From positions 1-49,898 of the forward strand of contig CAZIFF010000003.1 of assembly GCA_964538345.1 (NCBI GenBank): a DNA stretch of 49,898 nucleotides. Direction: 5' to 3'. Source of the stretch: JAGOTN01 sp964538345 (GTDB taxonomy: Bacteria; Patescibacteriota; Minisyncoccia; Phycocordibacterales; JAACPR01). The notes below the pieces were generated by a model that was not told where the DNA came from, ran no database searches, and worked only from the letters and a program-made list of their open reading frames with translations. How positions within the stretch are numbered: the first letter of the stretch is position 1; the number at the start of each line of letters is the position of its first letter. The position numbers were made by a program, and so were the translations under genes. Positions 6,011 through 13,100 of this stretch are shown here, one piece after another.

Positions 6011-7204
6011 ATGAAATCAATTATTGTCACTATTCCTGTCGATGAACAAAAAAAGATGTTCAGAGGTCACCACCGCTTGCACGCGGATGAAATTCTCGTG
6101 TTGGCCATGCTTGCCTATACGAGAGAGGGTCGGACTGCGTTTCCGAATATTTTCCCCAATGGGTTCGATTTTAAAAAATTGGACTTGATTTGGACAAATG
6201 ATTTGCCTCACGGTTACACATACAATCGTTTTCCTGCAAAGCTGCATGTTGGTTGCGGAAAGTCTCCTTTTGATGAGCATGGTAATCCGGATCGCAAAGA
6301 AGACGCAGCCTGTACTTTGGTGGCTGATTACTTGAATTTCTTCAACCGCCCGCTTGAGGGAGGAAAGCCACATTGGTGGCCAACTTTGGAGGCAGTACGC
6401 TTCGCTGATCGTTATGCAAAAAACACAGACGGAGCAATTCCTTATGTTGTTAATCGCATGTACGATTATTTTGATGAAGAAACTGTTATTCGGTGGGCTC
6501 TTGTGTGTTATGGTGCCGAGCTCGCCAACTCAAAAGATCGTTGGGAAAAGTTGTGTGACGATTACAAAAACATCAACACCGCTCTGGATGTTTGGGACAA
6601 GATATCAAAAAAAATGCCACCGCTGAATGTGAAGACGGTGAGAAAACTGCTTCAACAGTCGGGTTCTGATGATTTAGATTTTTTCCAAAAAACACTGACT
6701 GCATTCTACGAAAAAATGAATGTGGACAGGAAAAAAGCAGATGAAATTTTCCGTCAAGACGGCAAGTGTTATGTCCTCAGGGACTACCTTGGCCGCACAG
6801 GAAGAAATCTGAAGCTTTTCACATGCAAAACAGACAACTCGTTTGTTACTGACGTGTGTTGGAATTTAGGGGCAGATATCCTTGTGAATCAAATGAGTTC
6901 TGGTCACGTGGCTATCTTGACCAGGAGACCTTTGGGTATCAGCTTGAAGGAAGTGTTTGAGGAGATTGGTCTCCGCGAGACTAACCCTCTCGCAGTGTGG
7001 TATCTTCCTGAGCACTGCCTGCAATTGCTCAATGGTTCCAAGACTCACACCGGAGTTGTGCCAACCGGACTGACCCTGGATACTATTGCTAACATCATCT
7101 GTTACGTCCTCAGGAAAAGTGAAAATCGTGGGGAGGTGAACGTTGGTGTGGCATTTGATTTGTTTGAGGCAAGGTTTGGTGGGTTGTTTCCCGACAAAAA
7201 GTGA
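6011..7204 (+). CDS. Divergent MYG1-like protein (397 aa)
   Basis: Unassigned protein whose layout parallels the MYG1 gene just upstream. It has an N-terminal H-x-D/E element (HRLHADEILVLAML beside FHLDDLFAIATL), then LHVGCGKSPFDEHG where MYG1 has the FDHHQPG block, and a C-terminal segment (DILVNQMSSGHVAILTRRP) resembling the MYG1 C-terminus. The DHH triad is reduced to D-E-H, so metal binding may be altered. It is about 100 residues longer, with an inserted helical region around residues 180-290. It has its own promoter and a strong terminator. Codon and base use are slightly more GC-rich than in MYG1, so acquisition rather than tandem duplication is possible. Paralogy is inferred by eye. 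Confidence 0.5.
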   Translation: MKSIIVTIPVDEQKKMFRGHHRLHADEILVLAMLAYTREGRTAFPNIFPNGFDFKKLDLIWTNDLPHGYTYNRFPAKLHVGCGKSPFDEHGNPDRKEDAACTLVADYLNFFNRPLEGGKPHWWPTLEAVRFADRYAKNTDGAIPYVVNRMYDYFDEETVIRWALVCYGAELANSKDRWEKLCDDYKNINTALDVWDKISKKMPPLNVKTVRKLLQQSGSDDLDFFQKTLTAFYEKMNVDRKKADEIFRQDGKCYVLRDYLGRTGRNLKLFTCKTDNSFVTDVCWNLGADILVNQMSSGHVAILTRRPLGISLKEVFEEIGLRETNPLAVWYLPEHCLQLLNGSKTHTGVVPTGLTLDTIANIICYVLRKSENRGEVNVGVAFDLFEARFGGLFPDKK

Positions 7205-7233
7205 AGTCAAGCGTGATTTTGATTGCGCTACGG

Positions 7234-7279
7234 GGCGGGCGAGCAGGTTGCGAAAGCAACCTGCGAGCCCGCCTTTTTT
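7234..7279 (+). terminator. Strong Rho-independent terminator
   Basis: Seven G/C-rich pairs, a tandem GA/GA internal loop, nine more pairs and a GAAA tetraloop, followed by TTTTTT. It ends the MYG1-like transcription unit. Confidence 0.92.
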
Positions 7280-7364
7280 CTTTTAAATTTTATTTTATTT
7301 TTATACAAAACTTTATTTTAAATTTATTTAAGCAAAATATATTTGCTATAATTTATTTATAAAA

Positions 7365-7757
7365 ATGCAAACAAAAACATTTCAAAAGTTGGTTGAAAAT
7401 TTTAAGTGTGAGAAATGTGGTACAGATGCTGTTGGTAATGGATACACTAATCACTGCCCAGCTTGTTTGTGGTCAAAGCACGTTGATGTGAATCCTGGTG
7501 ATAGGGCAGCGGGTTGTGGTGGTCTTATGAAGCCAACGGCTATTGAAAATGAAAATGGTGAATATGTTATTACACACACATGCGAAAAATGTTTTCATAA
7601 AAAAAGAAATAAAATTTCAGCAAATGATAATTTTGATACGGTAGTTCAAATCGCTAAAGATCTTGCATCAGAAGATGCTAAAAATTTTTCATCAAGAGCT
7701 CAGTTAGGCGCGGGGCAACAGATGAAAAATCTTCTGCCTGCTTCTTTAAGTCGCTAG
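7365..7757 (+). CDS. RNHCP domain protein (zinc-ribbon-like)
   Basis: Member of the RNHCP family, named for a conserved Arg-Asn-His-Cys-Pro-like motif, here GYTNHCPACLWSKHVD followed by GDRAAGCGGLMKP. Two CxxC pairs (CEKCG, CPAC), a lone C, and a further CEKC (HTCEKCFHKKRNK) suggest zinc binding. Molecular function is unknown. An extended -10 TGCTATAAT ends 12 nt before the ATG. The last ~27 residues (from about DAKNFSS) are encoded antisense to the end of the convergent protease gene and look like read-out past an original stop. The core is about 103 aa. Confidence 0.85.
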   Translation: MQTKTFQKLVENFKCEKCGTDAVGNGYTNHCPACLWSKHVDVNPGDRAAGCGGLMKPTAIENENGEYVITHTCEKCFHKKRNKISANDNFDTVVQIAKDLASEDAKNFSSRAQLGAGQQMKNLLPASLSR

Positions 7758-8856
7758 ATAAATATCCAGACAAATTTTTCCCGGTTTCTTTTTTCAAATC
7801 ACGATTTATATAGTCTAAAGTTAATGCGTTTATAACAAAATCAGAATTTGATAATTGATTTGTGCTCACCATTATTCCTGCCAATGTATTGTTTTTAAAT
7901 ACACCACCGCCTGAAATACCGCGAATAGCCATTTCTGTTTCAGTAGTTGAAATTACATCAACAGTATTATCATTTAGTGTGAAAACCTCTCTAATACTTA
8001 CTTTATCTGTTTGTAATGCAGTATTTTTTGCAATTTCTAATGAAGAAGTAATTTTCCCTGGATATCCTGCAATTGTGACCGTATCACCTATGTCGGCAAA
8101 ACTAGAGTTTGTTGAAATTGGTAATGTTGGGAATGAAGTTGGTAGGGAAATGGTTGGGTTTGTGTTTGAAGTTATCAATAGCAATGCGTAGTCATCTTCA
8201 CCAGTGCCAACGGGAGAAGAATTTGATAATTGTTTGTAATTATTTTCAATCCATTTTTCTGAAATATATAATGGAATTGCATTAAATCCGTATGTCGGAA
8301 TATTTTCTCTGCGAAGTGTGCAATTATATCCAGCTTCTTTTAATAAAAAATGTTGAGCTACATGTGAATTTGTAAGGACTACTCCTTTAGAAGAGATGAT
8401 CACACCACTTCCTGTAGATAGGTTAATTTTATTTCCACTTTGTTTGATACATAAAATATTTACAATCATATCTTCAATAGAAGCTGAAGTTGAATTATCT
8501 GGTTCAGATTTTGGTATTGAAATTGATATTTCTTTTTTTGTTGTTAAAGCATCTTTAACTGGGGGAATTGTTATTTGAGGTTTTGGTTTAACAACTGCTT
8601 TGGGTATTATGGGTTCTGGAGTTTTAATATCATCCGGATGTGTGGCATCTGCTTTTGGTAGATCTAAATCCAAGATGTTTATTTTTGGTATAGGTATTTG
8701 TATTGTTTCTGTGATGATTTCTTTTCTTTCTTCTGTGGCAATTTGTGCTTCAGATTCTGTTTTGATATCTATTTCAGGGCTAATACCTAAAAAGGTTAGG
8801 GAAGAGAGAACTACGAAGAAAAGTCTTTGGGCAATGATTCTTGCTAATATTGGCAT
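7678..8856 (-). CDS. Membrane-anchored trypsin-like serine protease
   Basis: Chymotrypsin-fold protease with one N-terminal membrane anchor (about residues 8-30, RLFFVVLSSLTFLGI), a ~100-residue Pro/Lys/Ile-rich linker and a protease domain from about residue 135. The catalytic triad is visible: H165 (VLTNSHVAQ), an Asp at 221-222 (GEDDYALLLI) and S315 (RGISGGGVF). It resembles the HtrA/DegP peptidase domain, but no PDZ domain follows. It should act outside the cytoplasmic membrane. The start at 8856 is chosen because the upstream in-frame extension runs into the tRNA-Gly gene. Its 3' end overlaps the RNHCP gene by 80 bp. Confidence 0.8.
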   Translation of the reverse strand: MPILARIIAQRLFFVVLSSLTFLGISPEIDIKTESEAQIATEERKEIITETIQIPIPKINILDLDLPKADATHPDDIKTPEPIIPKAVVKPKPQITIPPVKDALTTKKEISISIPKSEPDNSTSASIEDMIVNILCIKQSGNKINLSTGSGVIISSKGVVLTNSHVAQHFLLKEAGYNCTLRRENIPTYGFNAIPLYISEKWIENNYKQLSNSSPVGTGEDDYALLLITSNTNPTISLPTSFPTLPISTNSSFADIGDTVTIAGYPGKITSSLEIAKNTALQTDKVSIREVFTLNDNTVDVISTTETEMAIRGISGGGVFKNNTLAGIMVSTNQLSNSDFVINALTLDYINRDLKKETGKNLSGYLSSDLKKQAEDFSSVAPRLTELLMKNF

Positions 8857-8873
8857 TAATCTACTTTCACTTA

Positions 8874-8902
8874 TTGCGAGAATTGTGTCAATCTGATAAT
8901 CT
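8874..8902 (+). promoter_or_regulatory. Promoter of tRNA-Gly(TCC)
   Basis: TTGCGA (8874-8879), 17-bp spacer, extended -10 TGATAATCT with hexamer 8897-8902. The tRNA starts 10 nt later. Confidence 0.6.
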
Positions 8903-8912
8903 TCATAAACGA

Positions 8913-8983
8913 GCGGGTGTAGTTTAGTGGTAAAATGACTGACTTCCAATCAGTAGATGGGGGTTCGATTCCTCTCACCCGCA
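8913..8983 (+). tRNA. tRNA-Gly (anticodon TCC)
   Basis: Acceptor GCGGGTG/CACCCGC, D-arm GTTTAGTGGTAAAAT (same as in the other Gly tRNA), anticodon stem ACTGA/TCAGT around CTTCCAA (anticodon TCC) and T-arm GGGGGTTCGATTCCTCT. CCA is not encoded. Confidence 0.95.
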
Positions 8984-9039
8984 CAGAGTAGTGTTTAGTA
9001 TAATTTAAGTTTTTTATAAATTCTAAATGAATTTTTTGA

Positions 9040-9074
9040 TTGACTTTTAATGTATATACATATAGTATATACAT
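9040..9074 (+). promoter_or_regulatory. Promoter and palindromic operator of the toxin-antitoxin pair
   Basis: TTGACT (9040-9045), 17-bp spacer, TAGTAT (9063-9068). A perfect inverted repeat ATGTATATAC/GTATATACAT (arms 9050-9059 and 9065-9074) covers the -10 and ends flush with the antitoxin ATG. This fits autorepression by the AbrB-type antitoxin and a leaderless mRNA. Confidence 0.7.
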
Positions 9075-9326
9075 ATGATAAAAACAGCGATTAAAAAATG
9101 GGGTAATAGCTTGGCAATAAGAATACCTCAAAATATAGCTAATAAATTTAATCTTTATGATGGTAATGAAGTATTTTTCAATGTTGGTGATAATAGTTTG
9201 ATTTTGGATATACCTAAAAGTAAAACAACCAAAAATGATTGGAAAAGTTTTTTAATTACAACAAAAAACAATCACAAGAAAGAAAATGTTAGTGAAAATA
9301 TAGACCATATATTATATGGTGCTTAA
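9075..9326 (+). CDS. AbrB/MazE-type antitoxin
   Basis: DNA-binding antitoxin with the swapped-hairpin AbrB fold. The N-terminal ~45 residues carry the signature (KKWGNSLAIRIPQNIANKFNL, then a short beta-rich part). The C-terminal ~35 residues are polar and should form the toxin-binding tail. It is 83 aa, usual for the type. Its last four codons overlap the start of the PIN toxin gene, so the pair is translationally coupled, and a palindromic operator abuts its start codon. Confidence 0.88.
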   Translation: MIKTAIKKWGNSLAIRIPQNIANKFNLYDGNEVFFNVGDNSLILDIPKSKTTKNDWKSFLITTKNNHKKENVSENIDHILYGA

Positions 9327-9687
9327 TTTGTTAGATAGTTCTGTTTGGGTTGCTTTGTATTTAGATTTTGATTCTAATCATGATAAAGCTATTGGTATTT
9401 ATGAAAATATAAAAGGGAAAATTGCTATTACAAATTTAGTTATGGAAGAAGTGGTAACTGTTCTCACTTATAAGCATTCAAGAGAGCAATCTGATAATTT
9501 TATTAAATTTATAATTTCTAATTCAGATATTGATTTTATTGACTATGATTTCAAAAATGTTTTATCTTTCCATTTAAATCATAGTCATAAAATATCCTTA
9601 ACCGATAGTTCACTGATTTTTCTATCTAAAAAAAATAATACAAAGATATATAGTTTTGATAAAAAATTAGTATCTTTAAGTGTGTAA
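9316..9687 (+). CDS. PIN-domain toxin (VapC-like ribonuclease)
   Basis: Putative RNA endonuclease toxin of the PIN superfamily, 123 aa. The conserved acidic residues are visible: D8 (NLLDSSVWVAL), an E in VMEEVVTVL, D in SLTDSSLIFLS, and a final D in YSFDKKL. Substrate is unknown; VapC relatives cleave tRNA or rRNA. It begins inside the end of the antitoxin gene (11-bp overlap). The AbrB-antitoxin/PIN-toxin combination is common in prokaryotes. Confidence 0.88.
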   Translation: MVLNLLDSSVWVALYLDFDSNHDKAIGIYENIKGKIAITNLVMEEVVTVLTYKHSREQSDNFIKFIISNSDIDFIDYDFKNVLSFHLNHSHKISLTDSSLIFLSKKNNTKIYSFDKKLVSLSV

Positions 9688-9690
9688 AAC

Positions 9691-9721
9691 AAAAACTGCC
9701 CGTAGAGGGCAGTTTTTGTTT
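9691..9721. terminator. Bidirectional terminator between toxin and HU genes
   Basis: Stem AAAAACTGCCC/GGGCAGTTTTT with loop GTAGA. T-runs on both strands serve the toxin gene (plus) and the convergent HU gene (minus). Confidence 0.88.
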
Positions 9722-9743
9722 GTAAATTAAAACGCTTGGCGAT

Positions 9744-10016
9744 TTATTTTACAGCATCCTTTAGAGCTTTTGCGGCTCTAAATTTTGGTGTTCGCATAGC
9801 TGGAACCTTGATAGATTCACCTGTGCGAGGATTTCGAGCTGTTCTAGCTGCTCTTGTTTTTGCTTCAAAAATTCCGAAACCAGCAACTGATACTTCTTCA
9901 CCAGTTTTTAGAGACTTTGTGATTGAATCAAAAATAGTATCAACTACTTTCTCGGCTTCTACTTTTGTGTTTCCAAGTACTTCGTGTACTTTGTCGACAA
10001 GTGCTGCTTTATTCAT
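9744..10016 (-). CDS. hup: Nucleoid protein HU
   Basis: HU/IHF-family histone-like protein, 90 aa. Typical features: N-terminal MNKAALVDKVHEVLG, the GFGIFEAKTRAARTARNPRTGESIKVPA arm with the conserved RNPRTG turn and intercalating Pro, and the C-terminal FRAAKALKDAV helix. HU is preferred over IHF because it is a single unspecialised copy. Two promoters are possible: a close -10-like element, and TTGCAC-16-TATAAT giving a ~78-nt leader with a repeated 12-mer. Confidence 0.95.
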   Translation of the reverse strand: MNKAALVDKVHEVLGNTKVEAEKVVDTIFDSITKSLKTGEEVSVAGFGIFEAKTRAARTARNPRTGESIKVPAMRTPKFRAAKALKDAVK

Positions 10017-10037
10017 ATTTTTTTGGTATTACTAAAT

Positions 10038-10078
10038 CCGCTTAAAACGGGTTTATTAACCGATAACCGCTTAAAACG
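10038..10078 (-). repeat. Duplicated 12-mer in the HU leader
   Basis: CCGCTTAAAACG (plus strand) at 10038-10049 and again at 10067-10078, 29 bp apart, between the distal HU promoter and the HU start. It may be a regulator binding site. Confidence 0.4.
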
Positions 10079-10099
10079 ACTTGTTATTAAGCTGGAAGT

Positions 10100-10127
10100 A
10101 TTATATAAAACAAGGCTTTTAGTGCAA
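10100..10127 (-). promoter_or_regulatory. Distal HU promoter
   Basis: On the minus strand TTGCAC (10127-10122), 16-bp spacer, TATAAT (10105-10100); start near 10094, about 78 nt before the HU ATG. Confidence 0.55.
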
Positions 10128-10210
10128 TGCGGTATAGATTGGCCAATGTTTATAACTTTGTGTCAAAACACTCGTTTATTAAAGGTATTTTAGTTTTTTT
10201 AAAAGAAAAA

Positions 10211-11707
10211 CTAACGAGCGATTTCAATAACTCGGTTTTCACGAATGACTGTAACTTTTATTTCACCTGGGTATTTCAAATCTTTTTCTATACGAAGAGC
10301 GATATTGCGAGCTAGATTACGAGCTTCTAAATCAGATATTTCCTCGGGTTTTACAAATACTCTTATCTCTCTGCCGGCTTGAAGTGCGTATGATTTTTCA
10401 ACTCCAGGCATTTCATTGGCTATTGATTCAAGATCGTTTAATCTCTTTAGATAATTTTCTGTATTGTCACGGCGAGCACCTGGACGGCTTCCTGAAATAG
10501 CATCAGCGACCTGAACAATAATCGATTCAGGTGTTTCATATGGATAATCTTCATGATGAGCTTGCATAGCTTTAATCACTGCTTCATCAGCGCCGAATTT
10601 TTGCAAAATTCGGCGCCCAATCTCCACGTGGCTTCCTGCCACTTCATGATCAACTGCTTTTCCAATATCGTGAAGAAGAGCCCCAGCTTTTGCTACGCGC
10701 ACATCTGCACCAATTTCTTCTGCAATCATTCCTGCGATGTGTGACATCTCTATTGAGTGAGTCAAAACATTGTGTCCATAGCTTGTGCGGAAATGTAGTC
10801 TTCCTAGAATAGAAATAATTCTAGAATCTAAATTAAAAATACCACATTCATAAGCAGCTTGTTCACCTTTTTCTTTAGTGATTTTATTTATGGTTTGTTT
10901 TGCTTTTTCTACAACATCTTCTATTTTTGCTGGTTGTATTTTTCCTTCAGCAACTAATTGTTCCAAAGCAATTTTAGCAATTTCTCTTCGCACAGGGTCA
11001 TATGAAGAAATTGTAATTGTTGCGGGTGTGTCATCTATTATTAATTCAACACCGGTAGCTCTTTCGAAACTTTTAATATTTCTTCCTTCTTTTCCGATTA
11101 TTTTTCCTTTAATATCGTCTGAAGGAAGGGTAACGCTACTTGAAAAAATATCTGATGAAACAGAATTTCCAAATCTATGAATTGCGGTGATGATAATATC
11201 TTTGGCCTTTGCTTCAAGTTTTTCTTTGCCAGATATCTCCATTTTTTGAAGACGAATTGTAATGTCTTCTGATTGTTCTTTTTCAATACTTTCCAATAAT
11301 TCTTTTTTTGCTTCTTCTTTTGAAATTTCTGAAACTTTTTCTAATGAAGCTATCTTTTCTTTTTCAAGTTCTTCTAATTGTGTTTCTTTTTCTTCAATTT
11401 CTGATTCGCGGGCTTTTAGTGTTTCTGCTGAATTATCTAAATCTAATTGTCTTTTATCTAAATAACTTTCTTTGTTTATTAATCTAGATTCTGTTTTCTC
11501 TGCTTTTTCTTCAATTTCTTTAGCTTCTTCTCTTGCTTGTATTAAAATATTCTCCGCTTCTTCTCTGGCAGAAAGCATCATTTCCTTGATTTCTAACTCC
11601 ATTGAGCCTCTTTTTCCTAAAGAAATAATGAATCGCAAAAACCAACCAAGTGCGATACCGGCTAAACCTGCTGCCATGGCTATAATTAATACTATGAGTA
11701 GTGACAT
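10211..11707 (-). CDS. rny: Ribonuclease Y
   Basis: Membrane-anchored endoribonuclease that initiates mRNA decay. Order: N-terminal transmembrane helix (residues 2-27, LLIVLIIAMAAGLAGIALGWFL), a long Glu/Lys coiled coil (about 35-165), a KH RNA-binding domain with GKEGRNIKSFERATGVELIIDDT (about 200-260), and an HD phosphohydrolase domain with LLHDIGKAVDHE. Length 498 aa is close to the ~520 of Bacillus RNase Y. A -10-like TATTAT and a GAGG lie just before the start. A weak A/T hairpin overlaps its stop codon. Confidence 0.95.
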   Translation of the reverse strand: MSLLIVLIIAMAAGLAGIALGWFLRFIISLGKRGSMELEIKEMMLSAREEAENILIQAREEAKEIEEKAEKTESRLINKESYLDKRQLDLDNSAETLKARESEIEEKETQLEELEKEKIASLEKVSEISKEEAKKELLESIEKEQSEDITIRLQKMEISGKEKLEAKAKDIIITAIHRFGNSVSSDIFSSSVTLPSDDIKGKIIGKEGRNIKSFERATGVELIIDDTPATITISSYDPVRREIAKIALEQLVAEGKIQPAKIEDVVEKAKQTINKITKEKGEQAAYECGIFNLDSRIISILGRLHFRTSYGHNVLTHSIEMSHIAGMIAEEIGADVRVAKAGALLHDIGKAVDHEVAGSHVEIGRRILQKFGADEAVIKAMQAHHEDYPYETPESIIVQVADAISGSRPGARRDNTENYLKRLNDLESIANEMPGVEKSYALQAGREIRVFVKPEEISDLEARNLARNIALRIEKDLKYPGEIKVTVIRENRVIEIAR

Positions 11708-11750
11708 GTGACCTCATAATATGGAAACAGGGGTAGTTTTGCAAGGATTA

Positions 11751-11774
11751 AATAAAAAGAGGCCCGCTCTCTTT
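11751..11774 (-). terminator. Terminator of the candidate RNA upstream of rny
   Basis: On the minus strand AAAGAG, loop AGCGGGC, CTCTTT, then further T's. It separates the RNA from the rny promoter. Confidence 0.55.
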
Positions 11775-12002
11775 GAAAGTGATTCCACCCGCATCATGCA
11801 GGAGACTGGAGTCGGTTGAAGAGGCCGACAAGCCTTTTATTTTTTAGGTGGAATTATTTATGAACCCGCTGCGTAGGGTAGAAAGAGCAGACGGTTAAGA
11901 TTTTGGTATCAAATTCATAATCACTTTGCGAACAGGTTTGGGGCGCCTGTTCTCCAGAGAGGGGGCCTTGTTTCCCATTGAAGGGAGAGTTGAAAGAATT
12001 TC
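11751..12002 (-). ncRNA. Candidate structured non-coding RNA (~250 nt)
   Basis: The interval between rny and the DUF805 gene has no convincing ORF but is bounded by a good minus-strand promoter (TTGACA-16-TATTCT) and a T-tailed hairpin. Internal helices on the minus strand include GAACAGG/CCTGTTC, CCC..GGG near the 5' end, and GTCGG/CCGAC towards the 3' end. It is more GC-rich than its surroundings, as expected for stable RNA in an AT-rich genome. I looked for signatures of tmRNA, RNase P, SRP RNA and 6S RNA and could not assign it; 6S-like by size is only a guess. Confidence 0.45.
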
Positions 12003-12008
12003 CTTATC

Positions 12009-12036
12009 AGAATATACTTTTTTTGGTATTTGTCAA
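12009..12036 (-). promoter_or_regulatory. Promoter of the candidate RNA
   Basis: Minus strand TTGACA (12036-12031), 16-bp spacer, TATTCT (12014-12009). The -35 is perfect consensus. Start near 12002. Confidence 0.6.
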
Positions 12037-12083
12037 TAGAGAATATAACCAGTATAGTTGTATTGTTACTTTTAAATTTAAAT

Positions 12084-12425
12084 ATGAAATATTTTATAGA
12101 TTGTTTGAAGAAATATGCTGTTTTTGAAGGAAGATCACATAGAAAAGAATATTGGATGTTTACATTGTTTGTAGTTATTTTTAGTATTTTATTAAGTATT
12201 GTTGATGGTATTACAGGAATTGCTTTTATTAGTAGTCTGTTTTCTCTTGGGGTTTTGATTCCAAGTTTGGCTGTAACTGTGAGAAGACTACATGATATTA
12301 ATAAAAGTGGTTGGTGGATTTTGATTGGATTAATTCCATTTGTTGGTTTTATTATCTTGTTTATTTGGGCAATTAAAAAGAGTGATGTTGGAGATAATAG
12401 GTTTGGAGCGCCGTTAGGGTATTAA
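12084..12425 (+). CDS. DUF805 family membrane protein
   Basis: Small integral membrane protein of unknown function. It shows the DUF805 pattern: an N-terminal YFIDCLKKYAVFEGRSHRKEYWMF block (conserved R-x-R/K-x-E-Y-W), hydrophobic segments at about 24-45, 50-70 and 85-107, and the VRRLHDINKSGWW motif between the last two. At 113 aa it matches the family. The ATG at 12084 is chosen because the RSRxEYW block usually lies about 15 residues from the N-terminus. Confidence 0.88.
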   Translation: MKYFIDCLKKYAVFEGRSHRKEYWMFTLFVVIFSILLSIVDGITGIAFISSLFSLGVLIPSLAVTVRRLHDINKSGWWILIGLIPFVGFIILFIWAIKKSDVGDNRFGAPLGY

Positions 12426-12429
12426 AAAG

Positions 12430-12501
12430 AAAAAGCCCGCACATATTTTTGAAAACCCAGACCTAAACCCAACCGTTTTCAAAAATATGTGCGGGCTTTT
12501 T
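12430..12501. repeat. Palindromic terminator element with conserved 18-nt loop, copy 1
   Basis: A perfect 27-bp stem (12430-12456 with 12475-12501) beginning AAAAAGCCCGCACA, with loop CCAGACCTAAACCCAACC. Both sides end in runs of A/T, so it can terminate both the DUF805 gene and the convergent clpP. A second copy at 20750-20819 has the reverse-complement loop and a near-identical stem. Confidence 0.9.
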
Positions 12502-12505
12502 TTAT

Positions 12506-13081
12506 TTATTTCCCTAGGACTTTATCGATAAGACCATATTTCTTTGCTTCTTCTGAAGACATGAAATAATCTCGGTCGGAATCTTTTTCAATTTGAGCAA
12601 CTGTTTTTCCTGAAGCGTCGGCAAGAATTTTGTATAGAGTATCTCTAGTTTTTAAAATATGCTTTGCACTAATAGCAATGTCTGAAGCTTGTCCGGAAAC
12701 ACCACTCATTGGTTGGTGAATCATAACTTCTGCATTTGGAAGAGAGAATCTTTTTCCTTTATCTCCGCAAGCAAGAATCACAGCGCCCATTGATGCGGCA
12801 ATACCAACACAAACTGTTGTGATTGGATTTTTAATGTGATTCATTGTGTCTATGATCGCAAGACCTGCTGTGATAGATCCGCCTGGAGAATTTATATAAA
12901 GTTTAACTTCTTTTTTTGGATCTTCTGATTGAAGGAAAAGAAGTTGAGCAACAATAAGATTGGCCATGTAGTCATCAATTTCTCCACCAACAAAAATAAT
13001 ATTTTCTTTTAATAATCGTGAATAAATATCGTATGCCCGCTCTCCGAATTGTGTTTTGTCTATTACTGTTGGGATTATCAT
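12506..13081 (-). CDS. clpP: ATP-dependent Clp protease proteolytic subunit
   Basis: Serine peptidase forming the barrel of Clp proteases. The triad is intact at the canonical positions: S97 (GIAASMGAVIL), H122 (EVMIHQPM) and D171 (DRDYFMS). The N-terminus PTVIDKTQFGERAYDIYSRLL is typical. It is 191 aa, with no long propeptide. clpX is not in the window. It lies 19 bp downstream of the TrmB-like gene in the same direction, but an extended -10 (TGTTATATT) ends 8 nt before its ATG, so it can be transcribed alone and leaderless. Confidence 0.97.
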   Translation of the reverse strand: MIIPTVIDKTQFGERAYDIYSRLLKENIIFVGGEIDDYMANLIVAQLLFLQSEDPKKEVKLYINSPGGSITAGLAIIDTMNHIKNPITTVCVGIAASMGAVILACGDKGKRFSLPNAEVMIHQPMSGVSGQASDIAISAKHILKTRDTLYKILADASGKTVAQIEKDSDRDYFMSSEEAKKYGLIDKVLGK

Positions 13082-13100
13082 AGGTTTTGAATATAACAGA

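Noticed and set aside
8871..9131. 86-codon minus-strand frame across tRNA-Gly and the antitoxin start
   Set aside because: It reads antisense through a tRNA and a well-supported promoter/operator.
11751..12002. tmRNA or RNase P RNA assignment for the candidate RNA
   Set aside because: No tRNA-like ends, tag ORF or conserved RNase P core segments could be found by eye; left unassigned.
12430..12501. Palindrome copy 1 as an ordinary terminator only
   Set aside because: Copy 2 shares an exact reverse-complement loop, which plain terminator function does not explain.
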